Assembly: GCF_000382485.1 (NCBI RefSeq) | Contig: NZ_AORY01000011.1 | Coordinates: 181,437-245,436, forward strand | Length of the DNA stretch: 64,000 nt | Reading direction: 5' to 3' | Source of the DNA: Sphingomonas sp. Mn802worker | GTDB taxonomy: Bacteria > Pseudomonadota > Alphaproteobacteria > Sphingomonadales > Sphingomonadaceae | The notes under the pieces: model-generated | Database searches by the model: none | What the model was told of the DNA's origin: nothing | What the model saw: the letters and a program-made list of their open reading frames with translations, nothing else | Shown here: positions 18,197 to 28,749 of the stretch, in pieces | Layout: each line of letters begins with the position of its first letter | Position numbering within the stretch: position 1 is the first letter of the stretch | Position numbers and translations under genes: made by a program

Positions 18197-20443
18197 ATGC
18201 GCCTGCTCGCTGCCACTGCCCTGATGACGCTGATGTCGACCACTGCGATTGCCCAGACCGCCGCGCCGGCTCCTGCCGCCACGAGCACGACGCTGCCCGC
18301 CTCCAACCCGTTCGCGCAGCCGAGCACCTTGCCGTTCCAGGCACCCCCGTTCGACCGCATCAAGAGCAGCGACTATGCCCCCGCGCTCCTCGCCGGCATG
18401 GCGCAGCAACGCGCCGAGATCAACGCGATTACCCGCGCGCGCTCCGCGCCGACGTTCGAGAACACGATCGCCGCAATGGAACGCTCGGGCCGCCTGCTCG
18501 AACGCGCCAGCATGGCGTTCTACGGCGTCGTCGGCGCCAACACCGACGACACCTTGCAGAAGACGCAGGCCGATCTAGCACCGAAGTTTGCCGCGCATCA
18601 GGACGCGATCAATCTCGATCCCGCGCTCTTCGCGCGCGTGAAGACGCTCTACGACCAGCGCCAGTCGCTTCGCCTCAACCCCGAGCAGCTCCAGGTTCTG
18701 ACGCTTACCTATGAGGGCATGGTCCGCGCCGGCGCGCAGCTGTCGCCGGCCGATAAGCAGACGCTCAGCCAGTACAACAGCCAGCTCTCGACGCTCGAGA
18801 CCGCGTTCCAGCAGAAGCTGCTCGCCGCCGCCAAGGCGGGCGCGCTCGTCGTCGACGACAAGGCGAAGCTCGCCGGGCTTTCCGACGCCGAGATCGCCGC
18901 CGCTGCCGATGCCGCCAAGTCGCGCGGGATGGACGGCAAGTACGTCCTCACGCTCCAGAACACGACGCAGCAGCCCGAACTCGCGACGATGAAGGATCGC
19001 GCCACGCGCGAGGCGCTGTTCAACGCCAGCATCAACCGCGCCAACAAGGGCGACGCCAACGACACGCGCGACACCATCTCGCAGATCGCTTTGCTGCGCG
19101 CGCAGAAGGCCAAGCTGCTCGGCTTCCCGACCTGGGCCGATTACGTGCTGCAGGACCAGATGGCGAAGAACCCGAAGACCGCATTGGGCTTCATGCAGCA
19201 GCTCGGGACTCCAGTGGCCGCCGAGCAGCGCCGCGAGGCCGCCGAGCTTCAGGCGCAGATCAAGGCGACCGGCGGCAACTTCCAGCTCAAGCCGTGGGAC
19301 TGGGACTTCTATTCCGAACAGGTCCGCAAGGCCAAGTACGACCTCAATCAGGACGAGCTGAAACCCTATTTCGAGATCAACAAGGTACTGACCGACGGCG
19401 TGTTCTACGCCGCCAACCAGCTCTACGGCCTCACCTTCAAGCGCCGCACCGACATTCCCGTCTACCAGCCCGACGTCATGGTCTACGAAGTAAACGAGGA
19501 GAACGGCACGCCAGTGGGTCTGATGTATTTTGATTACTGGAAGCGCGACAACAAGAACGGCGGCGCGTGGATGTCGAACTTCGTCAACCAGTCGCGGCTG
19601 AACGGCACCAAGCCGGTCATCTACAATGTCGGCAATTTCACCAAGCCCGCCGCCGGCCAACCCGCGCTCGTCAGCTTCGACGACGTAACAACGATGTTCC
19701 ACGAATTCGGCCACGCATTGCACGGCCTCTTCGCCAACCAGACCTATCCCAGCGTCTCGGGCACCAACACCGCGCGCGACTTCGTCGAGTTCCCGTCGCA
19801 GTTCAACGAACATTGGGCGCTCGATCCCAAGGTGCTGCCGCACTATGCGGTCAACTACAAGACGGGTGCGGTGATCCCGCAGGCGTTGGTCGACAAGATC
19901 AAGCGCGCCGGCACGTTCAACTCGGGCTATTCCTTCGGTGAGGCACTCGCCGCGGCCGAGATGGACATGAGCTGGCACTCGCTGACCGCGGCACAGGGCA
20001 AACAGAACGCCGACGCGTTCGAGCAGAAGGCGCTCGCCGCCACCGGGCTTGACGTGGCGGACGTGCCGCCGCGCTACCGCTCGCCCTACTTCCTCCACAT
20101 CTGGGGCAACGGCTATTCGGCGGGTTATTACGCCTACAGCTGGACCAAGATGCTGAGCGCCAACGCGTTTAACTGGTTCGAGCAGCATGGCGGCATGACG
20201 CGCGCCAACGGCCAGCGTTTCCGCGACATGGTCCTGTCGCGCGGCCACACGATGGATTACGCACCGATGTTCCGCGCCTTCAACGGCGCCGACCCGCAGG
20301 TCGCGCCGCTCCTCGCCGACCTCGGGCTCAACGCGGACGGGTCGCGCATCGCGCCCTCGACCGGCGCCACGCCGAACAGCGATGGCCCGGTTCCGACCGC
20401 ACCCGCCCCGCGCTTGGCCGCGCCGGGCAAGACTGGCAAGTAA
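18197..20443 (+). CDS. M3 family metallopeptidase (Dcp-like), secreted
   Basis: Zinc metallopeptidase of the thimet oligopeptidase/Dcp family, which trims short peptides. The product is 748 residues from ATG 18197 (AAGAGGA site upstream); the longer reading from 18122 starts before the signal peptide. Residues 1-21 form a signal peptide ending AIAQ, so the enzyme acts in the periplasm. The zinc motif HEFGHALH begins at residue 502, and the downstream RDFVEFPSQFNEHW supplies the third ligand. The C-terminal 40 residues are Pro/Ala-rich. Dcp from enteric bacteria lacks such a signal, whereas sphingomonad and xanthomonad members often have one. Confidence 0.94.
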   Translation: MRLLAATALMTLMSTTAIAQTAAPAPAATSTTLPASNPFAQPSTLPFQAPPFDRIKSSDYAPALLAGMAQQRAEINAITRARSAPTFENTIAAMERSGRLLERASMAFYGVVGANTDDTLQKTQADLAPKFAAHQDAINLDPALFARVKTLYDQRQSLRLNPEQLQVLTLTYEGMVRAGAQLSPADKQTLSQYNSQLSTLETAFQQKLLAAAKAGALVVDDKAKLAGLSDAEIAAAADAAKSRGMDGKYVLTLQNTTQQPELATMKDRATREALFNASINRANKGDANDTRDTISQIALLRAQKAKLLGFPTWADYVLQDQMAKNPKTALGFMQQLGTPVAAEQRREAAELQAQIKATGGNFQLKPWDWDFYSEQVRKAKYDLNQDELKPYFEINKVLTDGVFYAANQLYGLTFKRRTDIPVYQPDVMVYEVNEENGTPVGLMYFDYWKRDNKNGGAWMSNFVNQSRLNGTKPVIYNVGNFTKPAAGQPALVSFDDVTTMFHEFGHALHGLFANQTYPSVSGTNTARDFVEFPSQFNEHWALDPKVLPHYAVNYKTGAVIPQALVDKIKRAGTFNSGYSFGEALAAAEMDMSWHSLTAAQGKQNADAFEQKALAATGLDVADVPPRYRSPYFLHIWGNGYSAGYYAYSWTKMLSANAFNWFEQHGGMTRANGQRFRDMVLSRGHTMDYAPMFRAFNGADPQVAPLLADLGLNADGSRIAPSTGATPNSDGPVPTAPAPRLAAPGKTGK

Positions 20444-20453
20444 CCCGCCGACC

Positions 20454-20485
20454 GATCTCCCCTCCCGATCACGGGAGGGGAGATC
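20454..20485. terminator. Perfect hairpin between convergent genes
   Basis: A 14-bp perfect stem (GATCTCCCCTCCCG and its complement) closes a four-base loop, ten bases after the M3 peptidase stop and three bases before the end of the convergent acetyltransferase gene. No long T-run follows on either strand. It most likely ends transcription from both sides. Confidence 0.65.
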
Positions 20486-20488
20486 ACC

Positions 20489-20761
20489 TCACCCCAGCAT
20501 GTCGCGCATCTCGGGGTGCTTATCCATGTACGCCCGCACAAACGGGCATTGCGGCACAACCTTCAGTCCGCGATCACGCGCTGAATCAAGCGCTGCCTGG
20601 ATCAGCTTCGTACCCACGCCGCGCCCCTCGATGGCGGGCGGCACCTCGGTGTGGGTGAAGACGATCGTGTCGCCCTCAAGTTGGTACGCCGCAACCGCGC
20701 GATAGCCGTCCACGGTCAGCTCGAATTCCTGCTCGGCCTTGTTGTCGATCACGCTCTTCAT
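20489..20761 (-). CDS. Small GNAT-like N-acetyltransferase (YjdJ type)
   Basis: Minimal GNAT-fold protein of 90 residues, of the Gcn5-related type exemplified by YjdJ/human GTLF3B. The acetyl-CoA block is present as EGRGVGTKLIQAALDSARDRGLKVVP, and HTEVPPAIEG precedes it. Such proteins are too short for a classic substrate domain and their targets are unknown. The gene is convergent with the M3 peptidase gene and divergent from recQ, with 83 bases to the recQ start. Confidence 0.88.
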   Translation of the reverse strand: MKSVIDNKAEQEFELTVDGYRAVAAYQLEGDTIVFTHTEVPPAIEGRGVGTKLIQAALDSARDRGLKVVPQCPFVRAYMDKHPEMRDMLG

Positions 20762-20844
20762 CCAGCACTCCCTTCGTCGCGCACCCCAACGCCCCGCCCC
20801 GCCCGCCTGTTGCGCCGACCGACCGCAATCCCGATAGGAGCGTC

Positions 20845-22614
<1,770 letters not shown>

Positions 22615-22623
22615 TAGGCCAGC

Positions 22624-22645
22624 CACTCTCGCTTGATCGGGAGTG
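22624..22645. repeat. Short hairpin after recQ
   Basis: CACTC and GAGTG arms, with partial pairing between them (CACTCTCG...CGGGAGTG), lie ten bases past the recQ stop. The end resembles the dispersed CGTCA-type palindromes elsewhere in the window (here GGGAGTGACGG). It may end recQ transcription. Confidence 0.4.
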
Positions 22646-22710
22646 ACGGCGGCCGATCAAACCCACACAAGCCTCGTGACGATCGCCCGATCATCTTCTA
22701 TCGCGCCCAC

Positions 22711-23172
22711 ATGGACATCCGCCGCATCGACGCGCGCATCGCCGTCTCGCCCCAGATCGACCCCGCCGACATCCCCGCGATCAAGGCCGCGGGCTTCACC
22801 GCGATCGTCAACAACCGCCCCGACGGCGAGGAAGCCGCGCAGCCCAGCGGCGACGCGATCCGCGCCGCGGCGGAGGACGCCGGGCTCGCCTACACCGCGA
22901 TCCCCGTCACCCACGCCGGCTTCTCGCACCCGCAGGTCGCCGCGATGATCGACGCGATTGCCCAAGCGAACGGCCCCGTCCTCGCCTACTGCCGCTCGGG
23001 CACGCGCTCGTGCAACCTCTGGGCGCTGGCGCAAGCCGGGCTCGGCGAGGATCACGACACTTTGGTCGAGCACGGCGCCGCTGCCGGCTACGACCTGAAC
23101 GGTTTGCGCCCGCTGATGGACGCCGTCTCGCCCGATCGGAATGACGACAATCGGAGTGGCGGCGAGCAGTGA
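22711..23172 (+). CDS. TIGR01244 family sulfur transferase / phosphatase-like protein
   Basis: Small protein of the TIGR01244 group (beta-lactamase hydrolase-like, often called Blh), with the fold of dual-specificity phosphatases. The product is 153 residues from ATG 22711 (MDIRRIDARIAVSPQI). The catalytic loop is intact: LAYCRSGTRSCNLWALAQA holds the C-x5-R signature. AGFTAIVNNRPDGEE is the family N-terminal block. In other bacteria this domain is linked to sulfide handling or biofilm control, but the role here is unknown. The longer frame from 22633 lacks a start site. It overlaps the next gene by 32 bases. Confidence 0.88.
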   Translation: MDIRRIDARIAVSPQIDPADIPAIKAAGFTAIVNNRPDGEEAAQPSGDAIRAAAEDAGLAYTAIPVTHAGFSHPQVAAMIDAIAQANGPVLAYCRSGTRSCNLWALAQAGLGEDHDTLVEHGAAAGYDLNGLRPLMDAVSPDRNDDNRSGGEQ

Positions 23173-23530
23173 TCGCGCCTGCGTTGAGGCCTGCGTGATG
23201 CTGGGGTTCGGCCGCCCCAATCGCCTGCTGCGCTCTCCCGACGAGGTGATTGCCGCGATCGCGGAAACACCCGTCGCCTTCACCGCGATCGACGCGCTCG
23301 TCTCCAACGACGGCCGTTCAGGGCTGGCGATCGACGCCGCGGGACAGGTGCTCGCCGTTCGCCTGCGTGGGCCACGCGCGCTCGCCTGCCTCGTGCCCTG
23401 GACTGCGCTGCGCCAGACGATCGAAGGGATTGTCATCGACGGCGACCGCCGCTTCGGCACCGTCACGCTGATCGGCATCAGCGCGCTCGACGTCCGGCGC
23501 CTCGGCCAGCCGCAGGCGCAAGAGGCGTAA
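23141..23530 (+). CDS. Hypothetical protein downstream of the TIGR01244 gene
   Basis: Unrecognised 129-residue soluble protein. It looks like a real alpha/beta domain, with alternating hydrophobic strands (VAFTAIDALVSN, QVLAVRLRG, GTVTLIGISALDVRRL) and no membrane segment. The start is uncertain: ATG 23141 overlaps the upstream gene by 32 bases, while GTG 23156 would shorten the overlap. The tight spacing implies co-transcription with the TIGR01244 gene. Confidence in the coding call comes from the operon position and ordinary amino-acid make-up. Confidence 0.6.
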   Translation: MTTIGVAASSDRACVEACVMLGFGRPNRLLRSPDEVIAAIAETPVAFTAIDALVSNDGRSGLAIDAAGQVLAVRLRGPRALACLVPWTALRQTIEGIVIDGDRRFGTVTLIGISALDVRRLGQPQAQEA

Positions 23531-23578
23531 CTTTCCCCGCTCTCCACGCGTTCGCATCCGGACACAGGAGAGCAGATC

Positions 23579-23755
23579 ATGGCCAGCACCCTCACACCCG
23601 ACCCCCGGCCCAACCACGGCGAGCACGACCCCGACCAGACCGGCGTCACCCCGACCGAGGCCGACCCCGTCGCCCACCCCGAACAGCCGCCACTCGACGA
23701 TGACGCCTCCGGCCTGCCCGACAAACCGACCGAAAACCTCGGCGACTTCGCCTAA
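23579..23755 (+). CDS. Small Pro/Asp-rich protein, 58 residues
   Basis: Short reading frame with a good ribosome site (ACAGGAG seven bases before the ATG). The product is almost entirely Pro, Asp, Thr and Glu (MASTLTPDPRPNHGEHDP...) and ends TENLGDFA, so it is acidic and probably disordered. The sphingomonad habit of carrying such short DP-rich proteins supports it being real. No function is known to me. Confidence 0.6.
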   Translation: MASTLTPDPRPNHGEHDPDQTGVTPTEADPVAHPEQPPLDDDASGLPDKPTENLGDFA

Positions 23756-23772
23756 TTGTCAGCGACGCGGCG

Positions 23773-24637
23773 CTATCCCGCAAGGATCAGCGCCGCCCCG
23801 CTCAGGATCGCCGCCACCGCGCCCACGCGCTGCGCCGTCACACGCTCACCGAGCGCAAACACCCCGATCAGCAGCGCCATCACCATCCCCGTCTCGCGAA
23901 GCGCGGCAAGCGGTGCGGTCGGCCCCAGCGCAAACGCCGTCAGCGCCGCGCCATAAGTTACGATCGACAGCGCCCCCGCGATCACGGCTGCGCGCCACTG
24001 CGTTCCCACGCCTGCAATGATCCGCCCGCGCGACACAATCGCGAACATTGCGGTCACGCCCACGCCCATCGCCACGAACAACCAGACGATATAGCTCGCC
24101 GCGGACGGCGCCGCGCGAACGCCGTGCGCGTCGATCACCGTGTAGAGCGCGATCGTGCACCCGGTCAGCAACGACCAGCCGAGCGCGCCGCGCCCCAGAT
24201 GCCGACCCACGACCAGCAACAGCATCGCCTCGCCGATCAGCGCGATGCCCGCCACCTGCGCCACGCGCACCGGCTCGCCCAGCAAGCCGATCGTGACCAC
24301 CGCGGTCAGAAACGGCGCCGTCCCGCGCAGGATCGGATAAGCCGCGCTCAGGTCGGCCTGCTCATACGCGCGGATCAGCGCGAAAAGGTAGATCAGGTGC
24401 GCCGCCGTGCTTGCCGCCAACCACCACCACGCACCCGCGGGCGATGCCACGAACGGCAGCACCGGCAGCAGGATCAGCGCGCTCGCACCATCGGTCAGTG
24501 CGCGCGCCGCCAGCTTGTCGCGGCCGACCCCAAATACATTAGGCGCCGATTGCGTTGACGACTGCGTGCACCGATCCCGACACGATCATCAGCACGGCGG
24601 CGAGGGTGAAAGGCGTAACGGCACCGCAGCGTGCCAC
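23773..24637 (-). pseudogene. EamA/DMT family transporter gene with an apparent frameshift
   Basis: Drug/metabolite-transporter (EamA) proteins have ten helices and export amino acids or other metabolites. Here the N-terminal helix is encoded in one frame from GTG 24637 (VARCGAVTPFTLAAVL) to TAA at 24539, ending HAVVNAIGA. The protein continues in a different frame, GVGRDKLAARALTDGASALI, through to 23773. Removing the single base at 24541 joins them as NAIGANVFGVGRDKLAARAL, which fits the family order (HAxWNAxxK, then DKLAARAL). The main frame alone lacks the first helix. It begins 11 bases after the ligase stop. A sequencing error is possible; otherwise the gene is broken. Confidence 0.6.
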
Positions 24638-24647
24638 GCGTTGCGCT

Positions 24648-26267
24648 TCACGTCACCAGCTTGCGCAACCCCGCGATCGTGTCCGCCTCGTGCGCGGGCT
24701 TGTCGGTGCGGATGCGCGCGATCCGGGGAAAGCGCATCGCCAACCCCGATTTGTGCCGCTTCGAATCGTGGATCGAATCGAATGCGATCTCCAGCACCAG
24801 CGATCGCTCGACCTCGCGCACCGGCCCGAAGCGGTTGGTGGTATGGTGCCGCACGAACCGGTCGAGCTGGCGCAGTTCCTCGTCGGTGATCCCCTGATAC
24901 GCCTTGCCGACCGGCAGCAGCTCGCCCTCGCCCGCCGCCCCGCCGGTCCAGCACCCGAAGGTATAGTCACTGTAATAGGACGATCGCCGTCCGTTGCCGC
25001 GCTGCGCGTACATCATCACGCAATCGGCAGTCAGCGGATCGCGCTTCCACTTGTACCACAGACCTGCGCGCCGCCCCGCAACATAGGGAGCATCGCGGCG
25101 CTTGAGCATCATGCCCTCGATCGCCGCGTCGCGCGCGCCCATGCGGATCGCCTCCAGCGCGGTAAAATCCTCCGCCTCGACCACCGCCGACAGGTCGAAC
25201 CGGTCGGGATCGAGCCGCGGCACGAACGCCTCCAGCCGCTTGCGCCGCTCGCTCCAGCCGAGGGACCGCAGGTCTTCGGTCCCATCGAACAGAATGTCGT
25301 AGAGCCGCACGAACGCTGGGCTTTCCTCCAGCATCTTGGCCGATACGACTTTCCGCCCCAGCCGCTGCTGCAGCGCATTGAAGCTCGCCGCCCCCCCGCC
25401 GTCCTCCAACGCGCCGCCCTGCACGTCGCCCTTCACCATCAACTCGCCGTCGAGCACGCCCGGCGTGCGGAACGCCGCCGCTACGTCAGGAAAGGCGCGG
25501 GTCACGTCGTCGCCGGTACGGCTGTACAGCCGCGTCTCGCCGTGCCCGGTCGCATCCACGACGTGGACCAGCTGGACGCGGATACCATCCCACTTCCACT
25601 CCGCGACATAGTCGGACAGATCCACGCGCAGATCCTCCAGCGGGTGCGCCAGCATGAAAGGTCGAAACACCGGCACGTCGGCGGGCGTCGGCTGCTCGCC
25701 CGCGCCCTCGCCCCAAGCAAACAGCGTCGGGTACGGCGGCTCCAGCCCGTGCCACACCTCCTCCACCGCATCGACGTCGAGCCCGAACGCGTCCGCCAGC
25801 GCCTGCTTCGCCAGCCTGGACGACACACCGACGCGAAGCGAGCCCGTCGCCATCTTGAGCAGCGCAAACCGCTCCTCCGCGTCCAGCCGGTCGAGCATTC
25901 CCGCCAGCACCCCGCCCGCATCCGACCGCGACAGATGCATCAACCGATCGACCACCGCCGACACGGTCAGCGGCTCGGCGTCCACCACGCCCTCGGGCGT
26001 CGGCCACAGCAGCGCGATCGTCTCCGCGGTGTCGCCGACATATTCGCGGCTCATCCGGAACAGGACGGGATCGAACCGTTCCTCGATCAGCGCGCGCAGC
26101 AGCGCCGGCTTGACCCCCGGCAGGTCGAGGTCGCCCGTCAATGCCGCCATCGCCCAGCCGCGATCGGGATCGGGCGTCACGCGCAGGTAATCGCCGATCA
26201 GCTTCAGCTTGGCGTTGCGCGACCGGGTATAGATCAGCGAGTCGAGAAGCTGCGCAAAGGCGTGCAT
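24648..26267 (-). CDS. ATP-dependent DNA ligase
   Basis: Second, ATP-using DNA ligase of the bacterial repair type (LigB/LigC-like; often annotated as cisplatin-type or ligase-associated DNA damage response ligase). The product is 539 residues from ATG 26267. An N-terminal DNA-binding domain covers residues 1-195. The nucleotidyltransferase begins with the active-site motif EWKWDGIR, whose lysine (K225) takes the AMP. DGELMVKG, AIEGMMLKR and AGLWYKWKRDP are later motifs, and an OB-fold ends the protein. In many bacteria this gene sits with a DEXH helicase and an exonuclease; neither is adjacent here. EamA follows directly. Confidence 0.95.
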   Translation of the reverse strand: MHAFAQLLDSLIYTRSRNAKLKLIGDYLRVTPDPDRGWAMAALTGDLDLPGVKPALLRALIEERFDPVLFRMSREYVGDTAETIALLWPTPEGVVDAEPLTVSAVVDRLMHLSRSDAGGVLAGMLDRLDAEERFALLKMATGSLRVGVSSRLAKQALADAFGLDVDAVEEVWHGLEPPYPTLFAWGEGAGEQPTPADVPVFRPFMLAHPLEDLRVDLSDYVAEWKWDGIRVQLVHVVDATGHGETRLYSRTGDDVTRAFPDVAAAFRTPGVLDGELMVKGDVQGGALEDGGGAASFNALQQRLGRKVVSAKMLEESPAFVRLYDILFDGTEDLRSLGWSERRKRLEAFVPRLDPDRFDLSAVVEAEDFTALEAIRMGARDAAIEGMMLKRRDAPYVAGRRAGLWYKWKRDPLTADCVMMYAQRGNGRRSSYYSDYTFGCWTGGAAGEGELLPVGKAYQGITDEELRQLDRFVRHHTTNRFGPVREVERSLVLEIAFDSIHDSKRHKSGLAMRFPRIARIRTDKPAHEADTIAGLRKLVT

Positions 26268-26324
26268 GGGTCCGTAACGATCGGCACGCGGCGCGGCTCC
26301 GTGTTCTGGGGCTCTTCGCCGGCG

Positions 26325-26780
26325 TTAGTTGCCACCCTCCGTCGCGCCTTCGATCCCCGGCACCGCCGCCAGTCGCTGCTCGAAATCGCTCGCGATGTCA
26401 GCCAGCGACACCTCGGACAGCCGGTGGATCAGCAGCGCCTCCGCCTTGCGCAGCGCGCTGCCCAGCGACTCGTTGACTGACTGCTCGACCAGACAGGCGG
26501 GTGCCGGGTCCGCCGGGCCGAGCGCAAACACGCGCTGCTCGCCAAGCGCGCGGTACACGTCGAGCATGGTGAGCTGACCCAGCCCGCGCGTCAGCATCCA
26601 CCCGCCGCCATGCCCCTTGGTCGACCGAACGTATCCCGCCTCGCGCAGCCCCGCCATCGTCCGCCGCACGACGACCGGGTTCGTTCCCAGCATCACCGCC
26701 GCCGCATCCGACGTCAGCGGCCCATCCATCCTTCCCATATGGATCAACAGGTGCAGCATTCTCGACAGGCGCGCGTCCAT
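26325..26780 (-). CDS. Rrf2 family transcriptional regulator
   Basis: Rrf2 proteins are winged-helix regulators that sense Fe-S status, nitric oxide, redox or metabolites. The product is 151 residues from ATG 26780. The DNA-binding part is clear (LTSDAAAVMLGTNPVVVRRTMAGLREAGYVRSTKGHGGGWML). Fe-S members carry three clustered cysteines, but this one has a single Cys in PACLVEQ, so an iron-sulfur sensor is unlikely; a single-Cys redox or ligand switch is a better guess. It is divergent from the thioredoxin-reductase-like gene, and the shared 104-bp gap holds a repeated CATATGT box. Confidence 0.92.
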   Translation of the reverse strand: MDARLSRMLHLLIHMGRMDGPLTSDAAAVMLGTNPVVVRRTMAGLREAGYVRSTKGHGGGWMLTRGLGQLTMLDVYRALGEQRVFALGPADPAPACLVEQSVNESLGSALRKAEALLIHRLSEVSLADIASDFEQRLAAVPGIEGATEGGN

Positions 26781-26821
26781 CAACCCTCATCTCCGATCAC
26801 GTTCGCACAGTCATGTAACTT

Positions 26822-26855
26822 CATATGTTGCACATGATGCACAAACCACATATGT
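26822..26855. promoter_or_regulatory. Paired CATATGT boxes in the Rrf2/flavoprotein intergenic region
   Basis: The same seven bases, CATATGT, occur at 26822-26828 and 26849-26855, 27 bases apart, in an AT-rich gap between the divergent Rrf2 and reductase genes. CATATG is itself palindromic. The likely reading is an operator for the Rrf2 protein acting on both genes, by analogy with other Rrf2-target pairs. Confidence 0.5.
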
Positions 26856-26884
26856 AACATCGGTAATTACGTGAAAGCAGTTCG

Positions 26885-27787
26885 ATGTACGACGCAATTG
26901 TTATCGGGGGCAGCTTCGCAGGGCTGTCGGCGGCGTTGCAGCTGGCACGTGCACGGCAGCACGTCCTGGTGATTGACGCCGGATCCCCGCGCAATCGCTT
27001 CGCCGACGAGGCGCACGGCTTCCTCGGGCAGGACGGTCGCGCACCCGCGGCGATCATGCGCGACGCTCGCTGTCAGCTGGAGCGCTACCCCACGGCCGAG
27101 ACCCTGTCGGGTGAGGCAAGTCACGCCGCGGCGATCGAAGACGGCTTCACGATCACGCTGTCGAGTGGCGGCGAGCGGCGTGGACGCCGGCTGATCCTGG
27201 CGACCGGCGTGTCGGATCAACTGCCCGCGATCCCCGGGCTGAGTGAGCGCTGGGGTGCCACCGTACTCCATTGCCCTTATTGCCACGGTTACGAGATGCG
27301 CGACCTGCCGCTCGGTGTCATCGCCGCGCACCCCCTGTCGGCACATCAGGCGATCCTGATCCCCGACTGGGGCCCGACCACCTATTTCACGCAAGCTGAG
27401 TTCGAACCCGACGCGGCCGAGCTTCACGCCTTTGCCGCGCGCGGCATCACGGTAGAACGGACGCCGGTGGTCGAACTGCTCGGCGACGCGCCTGCCCTGG
27501 AGGGCGTGCGATTGGCGGACGGCCGCATCGTCGCGCTGTCGGCGGTCTTCACCGCCCCGCGCACCAGCCCGTCGACGCCGCTCGCCGCGCAGCTCGGCTG
27601 CGCCCACGAAGACGGGCCGACCGGTCCGTTCGTCAAGGTCGACCAATGGGGCGCGACCTCGGTACCGGGCGTCTGGGCGGCGGGCGATGTCGCGACGGCC
27701 ATGCACAACGCGACACTCGCCTCCGCCGCAGGGGTACTCGCCGGCATCGGCGTGCATCAGGCGGGGGTGCGCGCCTCGACCACGTGA
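26885..27787 (+). CDS. Thioredoxin-reductase-like NAD(P)/FAD oxidoreductase
   Basis: Two-domain flavoprotein of 300 residues. The FAD site is GGSFAGLSAALQLARA (8-23), the redox pair is CPYC (C130, C133) in HCPYCHGYE, and WAAGDVATAMHN near 263 is the FAD-ribityl block. The second nucleotide site is degraded: where true TrxB has GxGxxA, this has HPLSAHQAILIPDWG, so NADPH reduction may be weak or use another partner. It is like the FFTR/DTR-type or AhpF-like relatives common in soil bacteria. The Rrf2 gene is divergent and probably regulates it. Confidence 0.9.
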   Translation: MYDAIVIGGSFAGLSAALQLARARQHVLVIDAGSPRNRFADEAHGFLGQDGRAPAAIMRDARCQLERYPTAETLSGEASHAAAIEDGFTITLSSGGERRGRRLILATGVSDQLPAIPGLSERWGATVLHCPYCHGYEMRDLPLGVIAAHPLSAHQAILIPDWGPTTYFTQAEFEPDAAELHAFAARGITVERTPVVELLGDAPALEGVRLADGRIVALSAVFTAPRTSPSTPLAAQLGCAHEDGPTGPFVKVDQWGATSVPGVWAAGDVATAMHNATLASAAGVLAGIGVHQAGVRASTT

Positions 27788-27906
27788 AGTCAGACGCCGG
27801 CCACGCCAGCATGTGCCTGCACCGCGTCGGCGCAGTGCCAGGCATTGCCGGCCGCACTCATCCGGAGCGCTTGCGCGGCGGGGTGCCCGCACTAAACCCC
27901 GCCACC

Positions 27907-28749
27907 ATGCAACGCCGCCTGCTTGTCCTTCTTCCTGCCGTGATCGTGCTCGCGGTCGCCGCGTTCGTGGCTGGCGTGTGGAACGCGCGCGCCGATCCAG
28001 TCGTCCGACAGGCGGACGTGAAATTGCACGATTGGCCCGGCGACGCTGCACCGCTCCGCGTCGCGGTGATGAGCGACATCCATCTCGGCAGCCTCGCGAT
28101 GGATCAGGCGCGGCTCGACCGCATCGTACGCCAAGTCAACGCGCTCCGCCCCGATCTCGTGCTGATCGCGGGCGACTTCATCAACGGCTATGGTGCCGCC
28201 GATGCGCACGCGGTCGAGGTGCCGCTGACGCACGCTTTGTCGCACCTTGAGGCCCCGCTCGGCGTCGTCGCGGTGCCGGGCAATCATGACCACGGCACCA
28301 GCATGGCCGCGGTCCGCACCGCGCTGACCCGCGCGGGCATCACCGTGCTCGCCAACGAAGCGCTACGCCGCGGTCCGCTCGCAATCGGCGGCGTTGATGA
28401 CGATTACAGCCACTTCGACAATCTGCCCGCCACACTGGACGAACTGCGCCGGACCGGCGGTGCGGCGCTGCTGCTGACCCATTCGCCCGATCTCGCGACC
28501 AAGCTGCCAGCGCAGGCACCGTTCCTGATCGCCGGGCACACGCACTGCGGTCAGGTGCAACTGCCACTCATCGGGCCGCCGATCCTGCCGGTCCGCACCA
28601 GCCGGCGTTTCCTGTGTGGGCTGGTCAGCGATGCCGGGCATCAGGTGCTCGTCACCGCCGGCCTCGGCACCAGCGACATCCCCGTCCGCTGGCGCGCGCC
28701 GCCCGACCTCTGGCTGCTGACCATCGGCCCGGCGGACCCGGATCGTTAA
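27907..28749 (+). CDS. Metallophosphoesterase (calcineurin-like, membrane anchored)
   Basis: Calcineurin-like phosphoesterase of 280 residues with one N-terminal membrane helix (about 5-24). All five metal-binding blocks are present: [27 protein letters not shown] and GHTHCGQ. It resembles the YkuE/YaeI type, some of which act on lipid or cell-wall phosphates; the substrate here is unknown. ATG 27907 is chosen because the anchor helix begins there, while the upstream part of the frame (from 27646) reads through the end of the reductase gene. Its stop codon overlaps the convergent DUF1328 stop. Confidence 0.9.
   Translation: MQRRLLVLLPAVIVLAVAAFVAGVWNARADPVVRQADVKLHDWPGDAAPLRVAVMSDIHLGSLAMDQARLDRIVRQVNALRPDLVLIAGDFINGYGAADAHAVEVPLTHALSHLEAPLGVVAVPGNHDHGTSMAAVRTALTRAGITVLANEALRRGPLAIGGVDDDYSHFDNLPATLDELRRTGGAALLLTHSPDLATKLPAQAPFLIAGHTHCGQVQLPLIGPPILPVRTSRRFLCGLVSDAGHQVLVTAGLGTSDIPVRWRAPPDLWLLTIGPADPDR

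Noticed and set aside
18575..20248. 557-codon minus-strand reading frame inside the M3 peptidase gene
   Set aside because: Antisense to a gene with a complete HExxH motif; the translation is low-complexity and typical of GC-rich shadows.
23088..23724. Minus-strand reading frame opposite the two small genes after the Blh-like gene
   Set aside because: It has Arg/Ser/Ala-rich shadow composition, and the plus strand has ribosome sites and operon spacing.
24555..26480. 641-codon plus-strand reading frame opposite the DNA ligase gene
   Set aside because: Arg/His/Pro-rich antisense frame; the ligase on the other strand has all its motifs.
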